The notes: generated from the letters alone by a model not told the origin. A stretch of DNA of 64,000 nucleotides from Pilasporangium apinafurcum (GCA_001600495.1 BCKE01000081.1:65019-129018); one strand, 5' to 3'; positions 12,372-23,604 are shown, counted from the first letter of the stretch. Numbers and translations are program-made.

Positions 12372-12680
12372 TACAATGTACAGACTGAACCGTGTGGACG
12401 CGTTTGAGAGGCTACTAGATCCCACGGATACTCTTCCTGCACTCTATTTTGCTCGTCGTAACTCGAGTAGGCTTGAAAGTCCATGTAGGAGACACATGGC
12501 GAGCGTAAGAATGCTCTTCGACGCATTCGTCTCGCTCCCACGTGATTCTGTACTCGCTGTTGTTGCAGTGAAGAACCTGGCAGGAGAGCTTGATATCCGC
12601 GCTTCTGTCAGCTTTTTTTGTCGGGAATGGCGTCTTTTCGAGCTGCTGATAGCAATGAGGAAGATCATAAGCAAACAACC
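12372..12680 (-). pseudogene. Fragment of a Fanzor-type (TnpB-like) nuclease, zinc-finger and RuvC-III end
   Basis: Read on the minus strand, this stretch is about three-quarters identical by eye to the C-terminal end of the Fanzor remnant at 46,560-46,850. It covers YQQLEKTPFPTKKAD, QVLHCNNSEYRITWERD and, after a frame change, NASKSILTLAMCLLHG. That corresponds to the zinc-ribbon and the final RuvC motif (W-x-R-D-x-N-A-x-K-N-I) of TnpB/Fanzor proteins. Upstream parts of the nuclease are absent and the frame is broken right after the RD, so it cannot be active. Similarity ends around 12,680 on the 5' side and continues about 40 bases past the stop on the 3' side. It lies between SPO11 and the PAN-like gene, in a stretch with no other gene. 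Confidence 0.75.
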
Positions 12681-12764
12681 ACATATTAATACTGGTCATG
12701 CAATTAGTTCGTACTTTGAATCATGGACATAAATGCGGTGGCTTTATCTGCCAGATTCTAGTTA

Positions 12765-13295
12765 TTAGTGAATACGGTTGCCGCTAAAGGAATTGCTGTC
12801 CTCTCTAGGCTTGTTTTTCGTAGCACGTAGGAAGCACGTATGCCCCATCCAAAATGTGAACGACTGGCACTTGGGGTGTTCACAACAAAGACGTTCGCAT
12901 TCTTCCACGGTTGTCACCTTCTGCTGCATCACATCATTGGCATCATCGCCTGCGTCCATCCAACTACTGGCGAAATGCTGAAAGAAACAGCGCTTTTCCT
13001 TGGCGATAAATGCTTCTTCACTGCGCGCAGTAGTTACTACATCACTCTTCGGGTACATTGCGTTTGAATCTTCCGACACACTGGCGATAGAAATTGGTGT
13101 CATATACGGCGAAAAGAACGTGAGCGAGCCGGTATGCACACAGAATGGACCAGTGAGAGAGTTGCAAATGCTTCCTATTTGTGCTTCGTCGTCTGTAGCT
13201 GATGCTTCAGTAACTGGTAGCTCATGAAAGATAGCGCCAATGACAAGAATGAGACCGATCAAGATGCTGCATCTTCCCTTGACAGGAACCCTCAT
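12765..13295 (-). CDS. Secreted protein with a PAN/apple-like cysteine region
   Basis: Single-exon ORF of 176 residues from the ATG at 13295, chosen over an upstream in-frame ATG (13334) because it puts a good signal peptide at the N-terminus (basic start, then ILIGLILVIGAIF). The mature part has a cysteine cluster near the end: C-FF, ECERLCCEHPKCQSFTFW, HTCFLRA. This resembles the conserved core of PAN/apple domains, which usually bind carbohydrate or protein. There is no transmembrane segment after the signal and no ER-retention ending. Secreted PAN proteins are common in oomycetes, so an extracellular or host-facing role is possible but not shown. It lies head-to-head with the R-SNARE gene about 260 bases away. 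Confidence 0.65.
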   Translation of the reverse strand: MRVPVKGRCSILIGLILVIGAIFHELPVTEASATDDEAQIGSICNSLTGPFCVHTGSLTFFSPYMTPISIASVSEDSNAMYPKSDVVTTARSEEAFIAKEKRCFFQHFASSWMDAGDDANDVMQQKVTTVEECERLCCEHPKCQSFTFWMGHTCFLRATKNKPREDSNSFSGNRIH

Positions 13296-13552
13296 GCTGA
13301 CTCGCAGCAGAATTTCGAGTGCAAACAAAATCAAGCAAGTTTAATTATTTTTTTAGCCAATCAAAACACATTATTTGATTTATTACCAATAGAAATTCTT
13401 GTGATAACATAATTCAAATATATAATTATCTAGTTGTGCCTTTATTGCGAATGATCCTCTGAAAGGTCATTTCTTGAGTGATCTCAAGTCAAAATGACAC
13501 ACACATCTGGCTGTTGAAGAGCCCTTTGCAACTGAGCAGTCGTCTCAAAGGG

Positions 13553-14405
13553 ATGTCGATTGTATATTCACTGATTGCCCGGCAGCAGAATGTGCTATGT
13601 GAGCATACAGATAAAAGCGGGAACTTCCCTACCGTCACTCGTGCCGTGCTGAAGCACCTCGCGGACCAAGATCCAAAAACGTCGGTCACTGCAACTAGGA
13701 AAAGCGTCTTTCCGTACAATGAATTCAACTTCTTTTTCCTCCATGAAGATGGATTAACGTTCATGTGTATGGCGGAAGATAAAGTTCACGCCAATGTGGC
13801 ATTTATGGCCCTGGGTGAAGTGAAGACGGCATTTCTCAATCAGTATCATGAGCAGGTGCAGACAGCGTTGGCGTATGGCATGTCTGCCTTCAGTTCGACA
13901 CTAGACGAGATCATGAAAAAGTACGACAACTACAAAGTAGAGACCCCACTGATGCAGGTTGGTGATTGTTTGGGCAAATGCGCTCCAATCAGACACAGTA
14001 GATGAATGTGTACCTTTGTGATGAATGTGAAGGTGCGGCAAAAGATGGAAAAAGTAAAGATGATTATGATAGAAAATGTGAACCAGGCAAGAAATAATTG
14101 AACCGCTTACGCAGTGGATAATAATGGGGTACACTCTTCTAACCGTTTACAATGCGTAGTTGATGGAGCGTGGTGAAAAGATCGATTTATTGGTCATGCG
14201 GACCGAAAAACTGCAACAGGACGCACTGAAATACGAAAAAACCGCAAGAAAAGTCAAGAACGTGTATTGGTGGAAGAACATGAAGTATTGGATTATCCTC
14301 ATCTTCTGTATGGGACTACTGGCTTTTGTTGTCAGTGTTCTTGTCTGCGGGATCGACTTTTCCAGCTGTGGCGAACACGTTGAAGAGCAGCTAGTGAGTA
14401 CGTGA
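13553..14405 (+). CDS. VAMP7: VAMP7-type longin R-SNARE
   Basis: Membrane-anchored SNARE for fusion of endosomal, vacuolar or secretory vesicles. Exons 13553-13957, 14033-14086, 14160-14405. The first is a longin domain (MSIVYSLIARQQNVLCEHT; YNEFNFFFLHEDGLTFMCMAED). The next two form the R-SNARE helix (VRQKMEKVKMIMIENVNQ|LMERGEKIDLLV) with the central arginine in ERGE, then WWKNMKYWIILIFCMGLLAFVVSV as a tail anchor. The second intron starts with GC (CAG|GCAAGA...GCGTAG), which preserves the SNARE heptads exactly. The stop at 14405 follows VST directly. An alternative donor at 14393 (CTA|GTGAGT) joined to an acceptor near 14604 would end the protein in PRVMPTSD instead. About 225 residues, normal for VAMP7. 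Confidence 0.92.
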
Positions 14406-14656
14406 GGAATGTAGAACGGTAGAAAGATGCGGCTGTAGACAGTGTCAACCGACTGGTCAAATCGAATTGCTGACAGTGCTACGGACGCAATCATGAATGG
14501 TGGTACACACTAACGTTTCTTGTACAATATCCATATGGTCAATTCACCATAACAACAAATTCTGTGGCGTTATGAATTATTTTTCGTTTTTTGCGTTCAT
14601 TTAGCCAAGGGTTATGCCCACCAGCGACTAGATATCTTCTGATTCATCAGAACCGC

Positions 14657-15687
14657 CTACATGTCACCAGATGAAGCGGTCGCCGCTTCCGAAGCGTTCA
14701 GCAACGCCTCTGTTTCCTGTTGCGTCAGTTGACGATGCACGATTTTACCCTCTGGCGTACGAGTGACCGTTGTAAATTCCAGTTTTTCCACACTAGGTGT
14801 CGTTGTGTCCATCGTTTTCGCCATGACCTTGACTGCAAGCGTGAGAGCTTCGTCGACCGTTATGTTCGCTTCATAATCGCTCTTTAGCATGCTTTTCGCA
14901 GCACGGTTGTTAGCGCCAATGGCGGTTGCTTTCCACCCNCCATAGTTGCCACTGGGGTCACTGTGATACAATTGGAAACCATGATGACGATCCCAACCCG
15001 CATACAAGAACGACACACCAAATGGGCGTTGGCCACCAAACTGCGTATAAGCTTGTTTGTAGTTGCAAATGGTCTGCACGAGTTGTTCACATGGCTCCTT
15101 CTCTTGGTATGCCAACTCATAACGTTGGGCAGCCAATCGCGCATAGTTGACGAGGATATTAGCATCAGCTGTCAACCCTTCAATGTGTAAACCATTCACA
15201 CCGTCAGGATATATTGAATGATCTTGCCCCCACAGCAGCAAATATAATTGTATTACGTACCTGCAACGGCGCAGATGAGATGATCATCAAGCTTGATGGT
15301 CTTTTCACTCGTCTTGCTTGGGGTGAGTAGCTTCGAGACCGTCTTCTTTTCAGCTACAAGTCGGCACGAAAACATCGATCAATTATCATCACTTGCACCA
15401 TTATTCTCCAGTAAAACCACACGGCGCCTCTTACCAGCAATCACAATGCCATCCTTGGCAAGAATACCGACCGCCGATCCGGCGTTGTTGATCGCTTCCA
15501 TGGCATATTCAACCTGGAAAATTCTCCCTAACGTTACAATGAACCCACACACAGAGAAATAAAGAGTGTCAGCATCATATTTCTCCATAGCAATGCGTAT
15601 TTAGATGCAATCTGCTGCTAGATCCTGTTAAAGGAACGCACCTTCAGGGGAGAACGTAGTGGTTCGACCATCATATCTTCTCGACAT
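14657..15687 (-). CDS. PSMA4: 20S proteasome subunit alpha type 4
   Basis: One of the seven alpha-ring subunits of the 20S proteasome, in cytosol and nucleus. Four exons: 15687-15642, 15527-15435, 15353-15262, 15177-14657. The N-terminus [28 protein letters not shown] is the alpha signature that gates the ring; later come [39 protein letters not shown] and SDPSGNY-GWKA. These are specific to alpha-4 (alpha3). One base is undetermined (N at 14939), leaving one unknown residue after GNY. The C-terminal tail is short. Phases and splice borders agree throughout, so the gene looks intact. Confidence 0.96.
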
Positions 15688-15924
15688 CTTTGCTTTCTTG
15701 CTTCCAGATTGGATTTGGGGGGAGAAAGCAACTTCGAGTCCCTTATTTAAGGGTTAAAAACTAGGAACAAATAGGATCTTTCGCCACATCAAATCATATC
15801 TATTGGCTTTTTCACTCACGTTTTTATCAAATCATTTTGCGCCAAATAGTAAAAAATCATCCTTTTTTATCCAATAGAAAAGAACTCACGACATGACCAG
15901 GAAGGATGAAATGGCAAAAAAAAT

Positions 15925-17600
15925 CTAATCAGAATCGGAATCTTCCAAGAGATCAAAAGTGTTCTGCGTCTTGGTGGACGTTGGGGCCATGATCTTGGTC
16001 TGTTTTGCACGGATGCAATGCAAAAATGTCAATATATAGTTCAAACAACAGATAGAATGCATGAACATTGTAGTAGCGTTGGTATGCATACCTTGACAGG
16101 TGTCGTGCGCTTCGCACGTGACTCTTGCTTACGAGCTGCTGGGGCAACATCTTCCTTCTTCACTGATCGTTCATGACGACCACCACCACGACCACCTTCA
16201 CCACGACCACCTTCACCACGCCCACGTGAGTCCCCGCGACCACCAGGACGCTCGCCTTGCACCCTCTCGCCACGACCACGTCCACGACCGCTGCCGCGGC
16301 CGACACTATGCGCCATTTCGTCGTGACTATTCCTGCGAGCACCACGGTCGTGATGCTGCTTCTTGTTTGCAGTCTCGCCGTTGGTTTTGGACTTGACGTC
16401 TTCTTCCACGTGTTGCTTCCGTTCTAATTCCTTCGAGTGCTGACGTGCGATATAAGCAGCTTCATCGCGGGGCTTTGCATCGCCAAAGATGCTCGCCTTA
16501 GTAGCTGCAGACTCCGATGCCGGTGTTTCGGTGGACGCTGAGCGGGGAAGCAACGTCAGTTTTGGACGTTCGCGGACAGTGTTGTTCTCTTCCGGTCTGC
16601 CAAATGCATAAAATAATGAGGCTTTCTCATATAGAAGCACATACAAGACAGCCACAATAGTACTCGAATACGTACTGCTGTTCGCGGCGATGTCTGTCGT
16701 GACGCTTCTCTGTGTACCAAGAATTATCTTTTTGTCGTGGTTTCCGTTCGCGTTCCACTGCCACGTCAATCTTAACTGCACGTCCATCAATATCCTGCAC
16801 ATTAACAGTAACAAAGCGTCTGTGTGCTGTTTAAAAGAGAGCAAAGTTCCCATGCAGCACAATACGTACATGCCCATCCAAATCTAAAGAGCGCACAAGA
16901 GCCTCTCGGTCACGAAATTCCACGTAAGCAAACCCCTTTGGTCGATTAGTGTCATGATCCTTTGGGAATCGAATGTCAATGATTCCCTCATGCCCCAAAA
17001 AATCGGCCAAATCATTTTCGTTCATACGAAATGGCAAATTTCCCACGAAAATCTAATAGAGGCAATCACCAAAATCACAATAACACCCATGAGCGATGAT
17101 GCAAAGGGCAGCTGTCATGTTCTCCTTCTTGTCCACCTTGAATGGCGAATGGTCCGGCACGGGATTCTTTGGGCGTTCGGTATAACTTTCACCACGGTGG
17201 TGGTCACGACCACGCTCCTCATTGCCTCCACGATGACTACGACGGTCACCTTCATTGCGATTGCCTCCACGGTAGTTATCATCCTCTACGTAACATATAT
17301 GAAGAATTGTAGTTTGTAGGCTGTCTGCTCATGCACTAAAGAGTCTCAATAAATGGATAGCATACCAACACGGTGATTCTCGCGATGTTCCGGTTCTTCT
17401 TCTTGGTGCGTTTCTTCCACCCTATCCAACCAACTACGGATAAGTACCACTACCTAAAGGCAAGGCACGAGCCAGTAAGTTGTGTGTGTATGACTGCCTT
17501 ACTTGACAAGCTTCGGTGCCATGACAGGGGGTTGGAAATCATCTTCATCGTCCGCCCACGAGGTCGACCCACCACGGGTAAATGCCAAATTCTTCGCCAT
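15925..17600 (-). CDS. EIF4B: eIF4B-like translation initiation factor (RRM and RG-rich)
   Basis: Likely eIF4B, which supports eIF4A helicase and 40S recruitment. Exons: 17600-17503, 17433-17366, 17285-17137, 17052-16870, 16794-16676, 16596-16092, 15999-15925. The N-terminus has SWADDEDDF as in eIF4B. A charged NRG-rich linker precedes PDHSPFK|IFVGNLPFRM, an RRM with RNP2 IFVGNLP and RNP1-like KGFAYVEF. Then come the DIDGRAVKIDVA strand, KLTLLPRS, an ASIFGDAKPRDEAAY box typical of eIF4B, and a long arginine-glycine tract (about 16,170-16,300). The last exon encodes an acidic end (LLEDSDSD). The gene is divergent from RPF2, with 531 bases between the start codons. Confidence 0.9.
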
Positions 17601-18131
17601 TGTTGCTTTTGTTGCTTGTTGTGCTATCCTGCTTCTGCTTCACTCCCGCTCACGTTGGTCTGTCAAGGAGAAATACGAACACACTGTGCCAAAACTGAAT
17701 TGAGATGTCATCATAACTGTTAAGAACTCTATAATATTGTTTGTATATATTTGTGAGAGTGACATCCCTTTTGTTGCCTTCATGTTTGCAGGCGTTGACC
17801 ATCTCATGAGTTGACAGCACCGGTTCTAATGTCGTGAAGCAATCGATGATAGATCCATGCTACATGAAACTCAATGTTTGAGCATTTAGTGCAACCCTGA
17901 CATTAAGTTGCGCAGATAGATAGAGCGGAGATGCAGCAGGTAGCATTCATATGACTCATGTTTGCTCAATGCTTTTGTAACAATTAACTGATACAACGTT
18001 TGATGCTATTGTCAACGTTGACCGTGCACCAACCAAGTGAACGTATACTGTTACTGACTTAAATACTGCGCTGTCACTGCGACCTCTCAAAGAAACAGCA
18101 TCAATCGATAGTGAACGGAAGGAGTGCAAAG
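17601..18131. promoter_or_regulatory. Shared upstream region of divergent eIF4B and RPF2
   Basis: 531 bases between the two start codons, with no convincing ORF. It must contain both promoters. Both genes serve ribosomes (assembly and initiation), so co-regulation from one region is plausible but is inference. No specific motif is claimed. Confidence 0.5.
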
Positions 18132-19219
18132 ATGGCAGGTGGCGCGAAGTTCATCAAAGCCACAGCGGGCAAGCAGATCCAGCGGTTGAATAAAAAAGTG
18201 GGCAAGAATGCCGCCAAGCAAAGCAGAAAAGTCACAAGTGTCGCGAAACCCAAGCGCATGAAGGCAAACGTGCTGCGTGCCGTTAAGAACAAGGAACCGA
18301 AATTGGTGGAGAACACCAAGAATATGCTCGTGATGCGTGGGAACAAGACCAACGAAGACGTTAATACGCTCTTGCGCGATTTACGGATGCTCAAGGCACC
18401 GTTTGCTAAGATGATGGGAAAGAAGAACGATATCCACGTATTTGACGACGAGAATAAAGTGGAATTTCTGGCACAGAAGAATGACGCAAGTTTGTTTATG
18501 ATCGGCAGTCACACCAAAAAGCGTCCCAACAACTTGGTCTTGGTGAGTGTTTCTCAAATATTGCAGCTTTAATATCGTAAAGTTTGTTGATGAATGATGT
18601 TTGATTGCAGGGCCGAACGTTTGACGGGCATATTTTGGATGTGATGGAGTTTGAGTTTTCAAACTTTAAATCCATTGACGCTTTCAAATGCAAAAGCAAG
18701 AAAGCTCCAGGTTCTAAGCCTTGCTTCGTGTTCTCTGGCGATGAGTGGGAAAGCAACGAGATGTACATGAAGCTCAAGAACATCTTAATAGATATGTTTC
18801 GCGGTACGATCGTGCCGAGTGTCAACGTCAAAGGACTGGACCATGTCATTGTGTGCACTGCGTGGAAGAATCAAGTCTTTTTCCGCTCCTACTCGATCGA
18901 TTTCAAAAAAGCCGATGAATCCCACCCACGTGTGGAATTGGAAGAAATGGGACCGCGGTTCGATTTGCAATTCCGTCGTCACAAATTTGCCTCGGCCGAT
19001 CTACTCAAGGTCACAACGAAGAAACCAAAGGGCTTGGCACCAAAGAAGATCAAGAATATTTCTCACGACGAACTCACGGGTGATAAGATCGGTCGCATCC
19101 ACTTAGAGAAGCAGGATGTCTATTCGATGCAGAGTCGTCGTGTCAAGGCATTGCGAAAGTCTCCTGCAGATCTCAAGAAAGCGAACGAAAGTGCTCCTGA
19201 AGATGATGATGATGAATAG
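18132..19219 (+). CDS. RPF2: RPF2, Brix-domain ribosome production factor
   Basis: Nucleolar assembly factor that, with Rrs1, brings 5S rRNA and its proteins into the pre-60S particle. Two exons, 18132-18542 and 18611-19219, join in phase 0 (NLVL|GRTFD). The N-terminus is strongly basic. KLVENTKNMLVMRGNKT, then NDASLFMIGSHTKKRPNNLVLGRTFDGHILD are the RPF2 Brix-domain hallmarks. FKCKSKKAPGSKPCFVFSGDEW and GPRFDLQFRRHKFA follow. The C-terminal end is basic and then acidic (APEDDDDE). ATG 18132 is used because the frame upstream has only a GTG. About 339 residues, as expected. Confidence 0.95.
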
Positions 19220-19317
19220 ATGCAGATGAATGGATGGATAGTAGATAAAAGCGCTGATTTTTTTATAGAAACAAGTTTGACAGCAAGAAATTGTTCCATT
19301 GGCTCATGTGTGTATGT

Positions 19318-20494
19318 CTACTTTTTGAAAGGTAAAATGAGTTGCTGGAAATCAGTCACAAACCAGTCGGCTTCTTGCTTGACGATATCGCGAGCGACAA
19401 TGCCACCAAAGCCCACAAAGAGATCCGCTGGTGGTCGTGCTTGCAGATCAGTGACTCCATCTCCTACCATCGCCAAGGTGCTGTGTCCGTGTGTTTTCTT
19501 GATGCTATATAGCAAAAGGCACAGACAATCATTAGTGTCTCGAAGGTCATTAGCTGATACACAAAAGCATACATATTCACGGCTTCAGCCTTGCCACCAT
19601 CACGACTGGTCAATTCCGTATCGTCAAACCCGGCGTAGGCTCCATTTTCATCAAAGAAGACGGTGTTGGCGTAAATGTTGCGCAACGGAATGTTAACGAG
19701 TTCAGCTACAGGCTCAATCATTAACCGAAATCCTCCAGACACCAAAAACACTTCAATGTTATTTTCATGCAGGGTTGCGATCAGTTCCTGGACGCCTGCG
19801 TGTAGATTAATTATCCAACATCACTCAGAAAACATTGAGTGGATAGTAATCGAGACCCAAAAGAGAAATCTTTGGACATACCGGGTGTGAATTTTGGCGG
19901 ATGCAACTCAAGGCAGGTCTTAAAATCGTTTCGAGATGGTTTGATGATATCCAGGCGAGCAGCTAACGCGTCCTCAAATTTGACATTTCCATTCATAGCC
20001 CTAGATGCACATAGCAAATGCAAGTCATACGTTGGCGCCGCTTATCCCAATGACTCACACAATAGTTTATACAGGCTACTTACTTGGTTGTCCACTCCTT
20101 GACTGCTGCACCGGCGCCACAATACTCCGCCAGTACATCGATGCCTTCATCTACACAGACTGTGCTGTCAACATCAAAGCAGACTGCACCCACAGACCGC
20201 CAGAGCTCTTGCGTCGTCGCCGATACTACCGACGGTACTGCTACTGAATGATGCCGTGTTAGCGCTGCGAATGGCGCACGCTGATCAGTATTTGTGACAC
20301 AACACACACAAACATGCAATGGATGTGTCAGTCGCTTTGCAGTTGTTGATACACACGGCTGTCTATCTGTTATCGTCTCCATCGACGTTATCTGGATGGT
20401 TCTTTGCGTGGAGAAATATGCATTTTTAGCTATCAACAAGACTCACCACATAAGTATTCCGTTGACTCAGTCGTAGCAGCTTTGTCACCACCAT
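19318..20494 (-). CDS. PSPH: Phosphoserine phosphatase with possible mitochondrial presequence
   Basis: Last step of phosphorylated serine synthesis (HAD family). Exons: 20494-20447, 20280-20085, 20000-19882, 19795-19573, 19504-19318; all junction phases agree. HAD motifs: I = CFDVDSTV (nucleophile Asp), II = FLVSGGF, III = KAEAV plus MVGDGVTDLQA. AYTQ-like caps are absent and the size (about 256 residues) is that of SerB/PSPH. Exon 1 (MVVTKLLRLSQRNTYV) plus RAPFAALTRHH is basic and Ser/Arg-rich without acids, suggesting an organelle presequence. If exon 1 is wrong, translation could start at METITDRQ within the read-through frame. The enzyme core is certain; the N-terminus is inferred. Confidence 0.92.
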
Positions 20495-21369
20495 CTCGTC
20501 ACCAAAAGTGTTGATTGTTTGGCAAAACAAACTGCTCCAATGGGAGCAGATCCGAACACTTGTGCCAAAAATACCAAAAGATAGATAGGGGCAGGTTTAA
20601 CAGCATTTTTCAACAATGTTAGCTTTTTGGCAACTTTATGTTACTTAAGTATAATATTCAGTATACTTAATTAAATGTTTAAAACAATACTTTTGACCTT
20701 TAAAAAAATACTGGTATAATACCGGTATTATTAGAATATGATGTTATCTTGAAAACCCGATCAGTGTATACGAATCAAATATGACAGGGTATTGGAGTGA
20801 TTGGTAGAGTGTTCGATTTCAGATGGATACACTTTCGTGTCTTGCCATGAAGGGATACGATGAAGGCAATTGAGCAAGATCTGGGCGTTGACTGGCTGGA
20901 GCGAAGGGGGTGGGGAGACTGATGTGTGAGGAGACAAAAGGAGCAGACGCAGTTGCTCAATCGCTGCGACACTGCAAATGTCGCAGTGGAAAGAGGAGCA
21001 ACAAGAGCTGAGATGTTGCTCGGCTCTTGTCGAATGGGCTCCAGGATGATACATCATCAACACGGCAAAAGGCGACAAGAAGTACCACACCCTTCTTATT
21101 CTCATGGAGGTTACTCGTAGAAATTATTGGGAAGCTTCTAAATAACTGTTCAATTGAAAAACAAGCAACAAAGCACACTAGTATTACCAAAAAGAAAAGA
21201 TCGCGCTTGTATTTATAATCACATTTTTTTGTCTACTGGTACATCAAACGCCAACTTGTTCTCTTTTCCCTAACACCCAATCACAAAAATCATTCATGTC
21301 TACGTTCTGCTTTTTTCTTCGGAAAGAATTTTCACTTTGTGGACTCGACGTGAAGGAACGCCAACATCT
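20495..21369. other. Gap between phosphoserine phosphatase and phosphodiesterase, with one doubtful ORF
   Basis: About 875 bases, very AT-rich at 20,600-20,760, with a short palindrome around AATACCGGTATT near 20,720. A minus-strand ATG frame at 21105-20761 (114 codons) starts MRIRRVWYFLSPFAVLMMY, which could be a signal peptide, and contains a cysteine group (SSCCSSFHCDICS). I do not recognise it and cannot tell it from chance. Confidence 0.35.
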
Positions 21370-23115
21370 TTACTGGGTTTGCTGGAGCTCCCACTCGTTA
21401 ATGTTCTTCTGCACACCATCCACCATCTCATTGACATCAAGCCAAGGGATGACGTTGAGAGTCGCTACAGCTGGGAGAGCCAGGTGCTTGAGAAACCCCA
21501 CTTGTGTGCAAAGAAAATCCGCATAGTTGAACTCTTCACGGAAGCAGTATGGAGGACTTACACCCAACTGCTCGCGCTTGTCTAAATCCCCTTGTAGATA
21601 GTGCTCTTCATTAAGGCGGTTCACCCATTTCTCATGCAGAGCAAACGGTTTCATCGTTTGACTAATATCACTAACATGCATCGCACATCGCAACGCACGC
21701 ACTTGGAGAGTTTGGGAAAGCACAGTATCCTCACCGATCTGGTTCCAATCAGCGAGAGGCGTTCCATTAACTTCCGTCAACAGATCACGTTGGTACACCA
21801 GTGCTGTCGCCAAAATAGTTTCACGTACAACCGTCAGCACTTGTTCCTGTTGGACAGAAGTCATCTTGGACAAAATATTAAATTCTGAATTCGTCATCGC
21901 TTGCAGAGCGAGATCAACATGCTTGGATTCCATAGGGGCCCTGGTTGGGTACAATTGAGCGATGCTGTGGTTTGTCTTGATGAGAAAATCGTTCGTCAAC
22001 CCAGCATGGTCAATGTCATGCATGACTGCAGCCAAAAGACTGCCAATCTGATTATGGAACGAGATTTTCTCACCCAACGCCGTGTTCCACAGCAACATAA
22101 ATAAGGTATGCATCACGTCCGCGGCGTGAGTGGCATTATGGAACGGCATATCCCGTCGGTACTTGTCCTGGATATAACGTAGAAACTGAGGCAGCACTTG
22201 CAAATCCAAATAATCTTCACCACAATCCATACTGTGAAAGATCAACATCCCGACAAACACTACAGTGTTTCCAGGAACAAATTCTTCGAGCGCAATCATA
22301 TCCAAATCTGGCGTGCCAAACGTCGAAATGACCATCCGCACCACTTTGTCAATATGTCGCGTAGGCACATCACACTGATGGCACAGATGGCGGAGCTCGC
22401 CGTCCTCAAAGATATCGCTCGGTCGGCCACGCTTCCGGGATCGAGGGGTCGCGGGCATGACTTCGTTCTCATCCCCAAAAAACGACCCACGTTCGCTGAA
22501 ATCTTCCCATGACAACGTTGTTTGATGTTCATTGCCACTGTATCTGGACGTCAAAATGTTCAGCTTTGGTCGGTCATGTCCTTCTGGAGCCGATCGTCGC
22601 TGAAACGGATCACGTAATCGAATGCCTGAGTGCTCGAACGCCTGCCCACGCCTTCTAAAATTGTCGGACATGCTTTTTAAATAACTGGAGATGGCCTTGA
22701 GCTTTGACTCGATGAGCGCCTTAGTGGTAGTGGTCGGCTGACTATCCTTGTCTGCTGTGATAGTCGTTCCAAACAATTCGTTCTTGCGATTCATTGTCGC
22801 TGTCTGTACACTGTTGCTATTGCTGATCTTACGTTCATATCGAGCACTCCCATCTGTCTCTGTTTGTTCCCCATCGTCATCCTCAACCGGTCCGACGCGC
22901 GGCGTGTCCTGCTTCTCCATCTTGATGTTAAACATGTCCTTGGCTACTTCACGAGAAGATGAGCTATCATAGAGAAAACAAGTAGTGGTTGAAGAAGCTG
23001 CGGCCGAAGGAGGCATGACTGAGGTGGTTGAGGTGGAGGAGGAGGAGGAGGCGGAGGAGGATGGGGCCACGGCACTTCGCTGCGAGATAAGTAGGTGTTC
23101 TCCGGGCGCAAACAT
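21370..23115 (-). CDS. 3',5'-cyclic nucleotide phosphodiesterase (class I)
   Basis: Hydrolyses cAMP and/or cGMP. The open frame runs to an ATG at 23250, but I prefer the ATG at 23115 (MFAPGEHLLIS), giving about 581 residues, since the upstream part is Arg/Cys-rich and unlike the family. The N-terminal third is low complexity (Ser/Thr) with no GAF or PAS domain seen. The catalytic domain has the class I signature HNATHAADVMHT, then HDIDHAGLTNDFLIKTNH with the HD metal ligands, a later metal Asp in AMHVSDISQ, and TQVGFLKH containing the invariant glutamine. No introns. Substrate preference cannot be read reliably. A nucleotide cyclase is 25 kb away on the other strand. Confidence 0.9.
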   Translation of the reverse strand: MFAPGEHLLISQRSAVAPSSSASSSSSTSTTSVMPPSAAASSTTTCFLYDSSSSREVAKDMFNIKMEKQDTPRVGPVEDDDGEQTETDGSARYERKISNSNSVQTATMNRKNELFGTTITADKDSQPTTTTKALIESKLKAISSYLKSMSDNFRRRGQAFEHSGIRLRDPFQRRSAPEGHDRPKLNILTSRYSGNEHQTTLSWEDFSERGSFFGDENEVMPATPRSRKRGRPSDIFEDGELRHLCHQCDVPTRHIDKVVRMVISTFGTPDLDMIALEEFVPGNTVVFVGMLIFHSMDCGEDYLDLQVLPQFLRYIQDKYRRDMPFHNATHAADVMHTLFMLLWNTALGEKISFHNQIGSLLAAVMHDIDHAGLTNDFLIKTNHSIAQLYPTRAPMESKHVDLALQAMTNSEFNILSKMTSVQQEQVLTVVRETILATALVYQRDLLTEVNGTPLADWNQIGEDTVLSQTLQVRALRCAMHVSDISQTMKPFALHEKWVNRLNEEHYLQGDLDKREQLGVSPPYCFREEFNYADFLCTQVGFLKHLALPAVATLNVIPWLDVNEMVDGVQKNINEWELQQTQ

Positions 23116-23604
23116 TGATTGACTGCACTCGGCCGACCACCTTTTTAAAATACGGCTCCGCCTCGACGCCGTTCTTCTATTTTTGCGCTCGCGCACACAC
23201 ACACAACACACACCTTCCCAGCGCGTTGTTGCTGCGCTTCGTTTGACCAATGCAAGAGTGGCTCGCTTCCATTTTTCCTACTTCCCTCCTCTCCCCCTCT
23301 CTCCAATGTCGTAGCTGCTCCATACAAAATCCCACATACGCCCGAAAAATGTCGCAGGCCTTACGGCTGCGTTCGCTGAGGGTGAGGAAGCGCATCCTGT
23401 GACAAGAACGGACAATCAGACGGCTGTCGCAAATCAGAGGGAACCCAGATGGACAACATATTTTTTAGTTCTTGAGTTAAAAATTCAATAGTCAATAAAG
23501 TCAGGTACAGGCTGGATATATTCTTGGTTCATGACCTTATAAACATGATATCATATATAATGTGGGAGGCTCAAGTCTCTATAAATTTATTTTTATGAGT
23601 TGAT

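Noticed and set aside
12361-12732. Plus-strand 123-codon ORF and a matching minus-strand frame at 46404-46879
   Set aside because: Both are antisense readings of the Fanzor C-terminal segment. The sense strand carries the zinc-finger and RuvC motifs.
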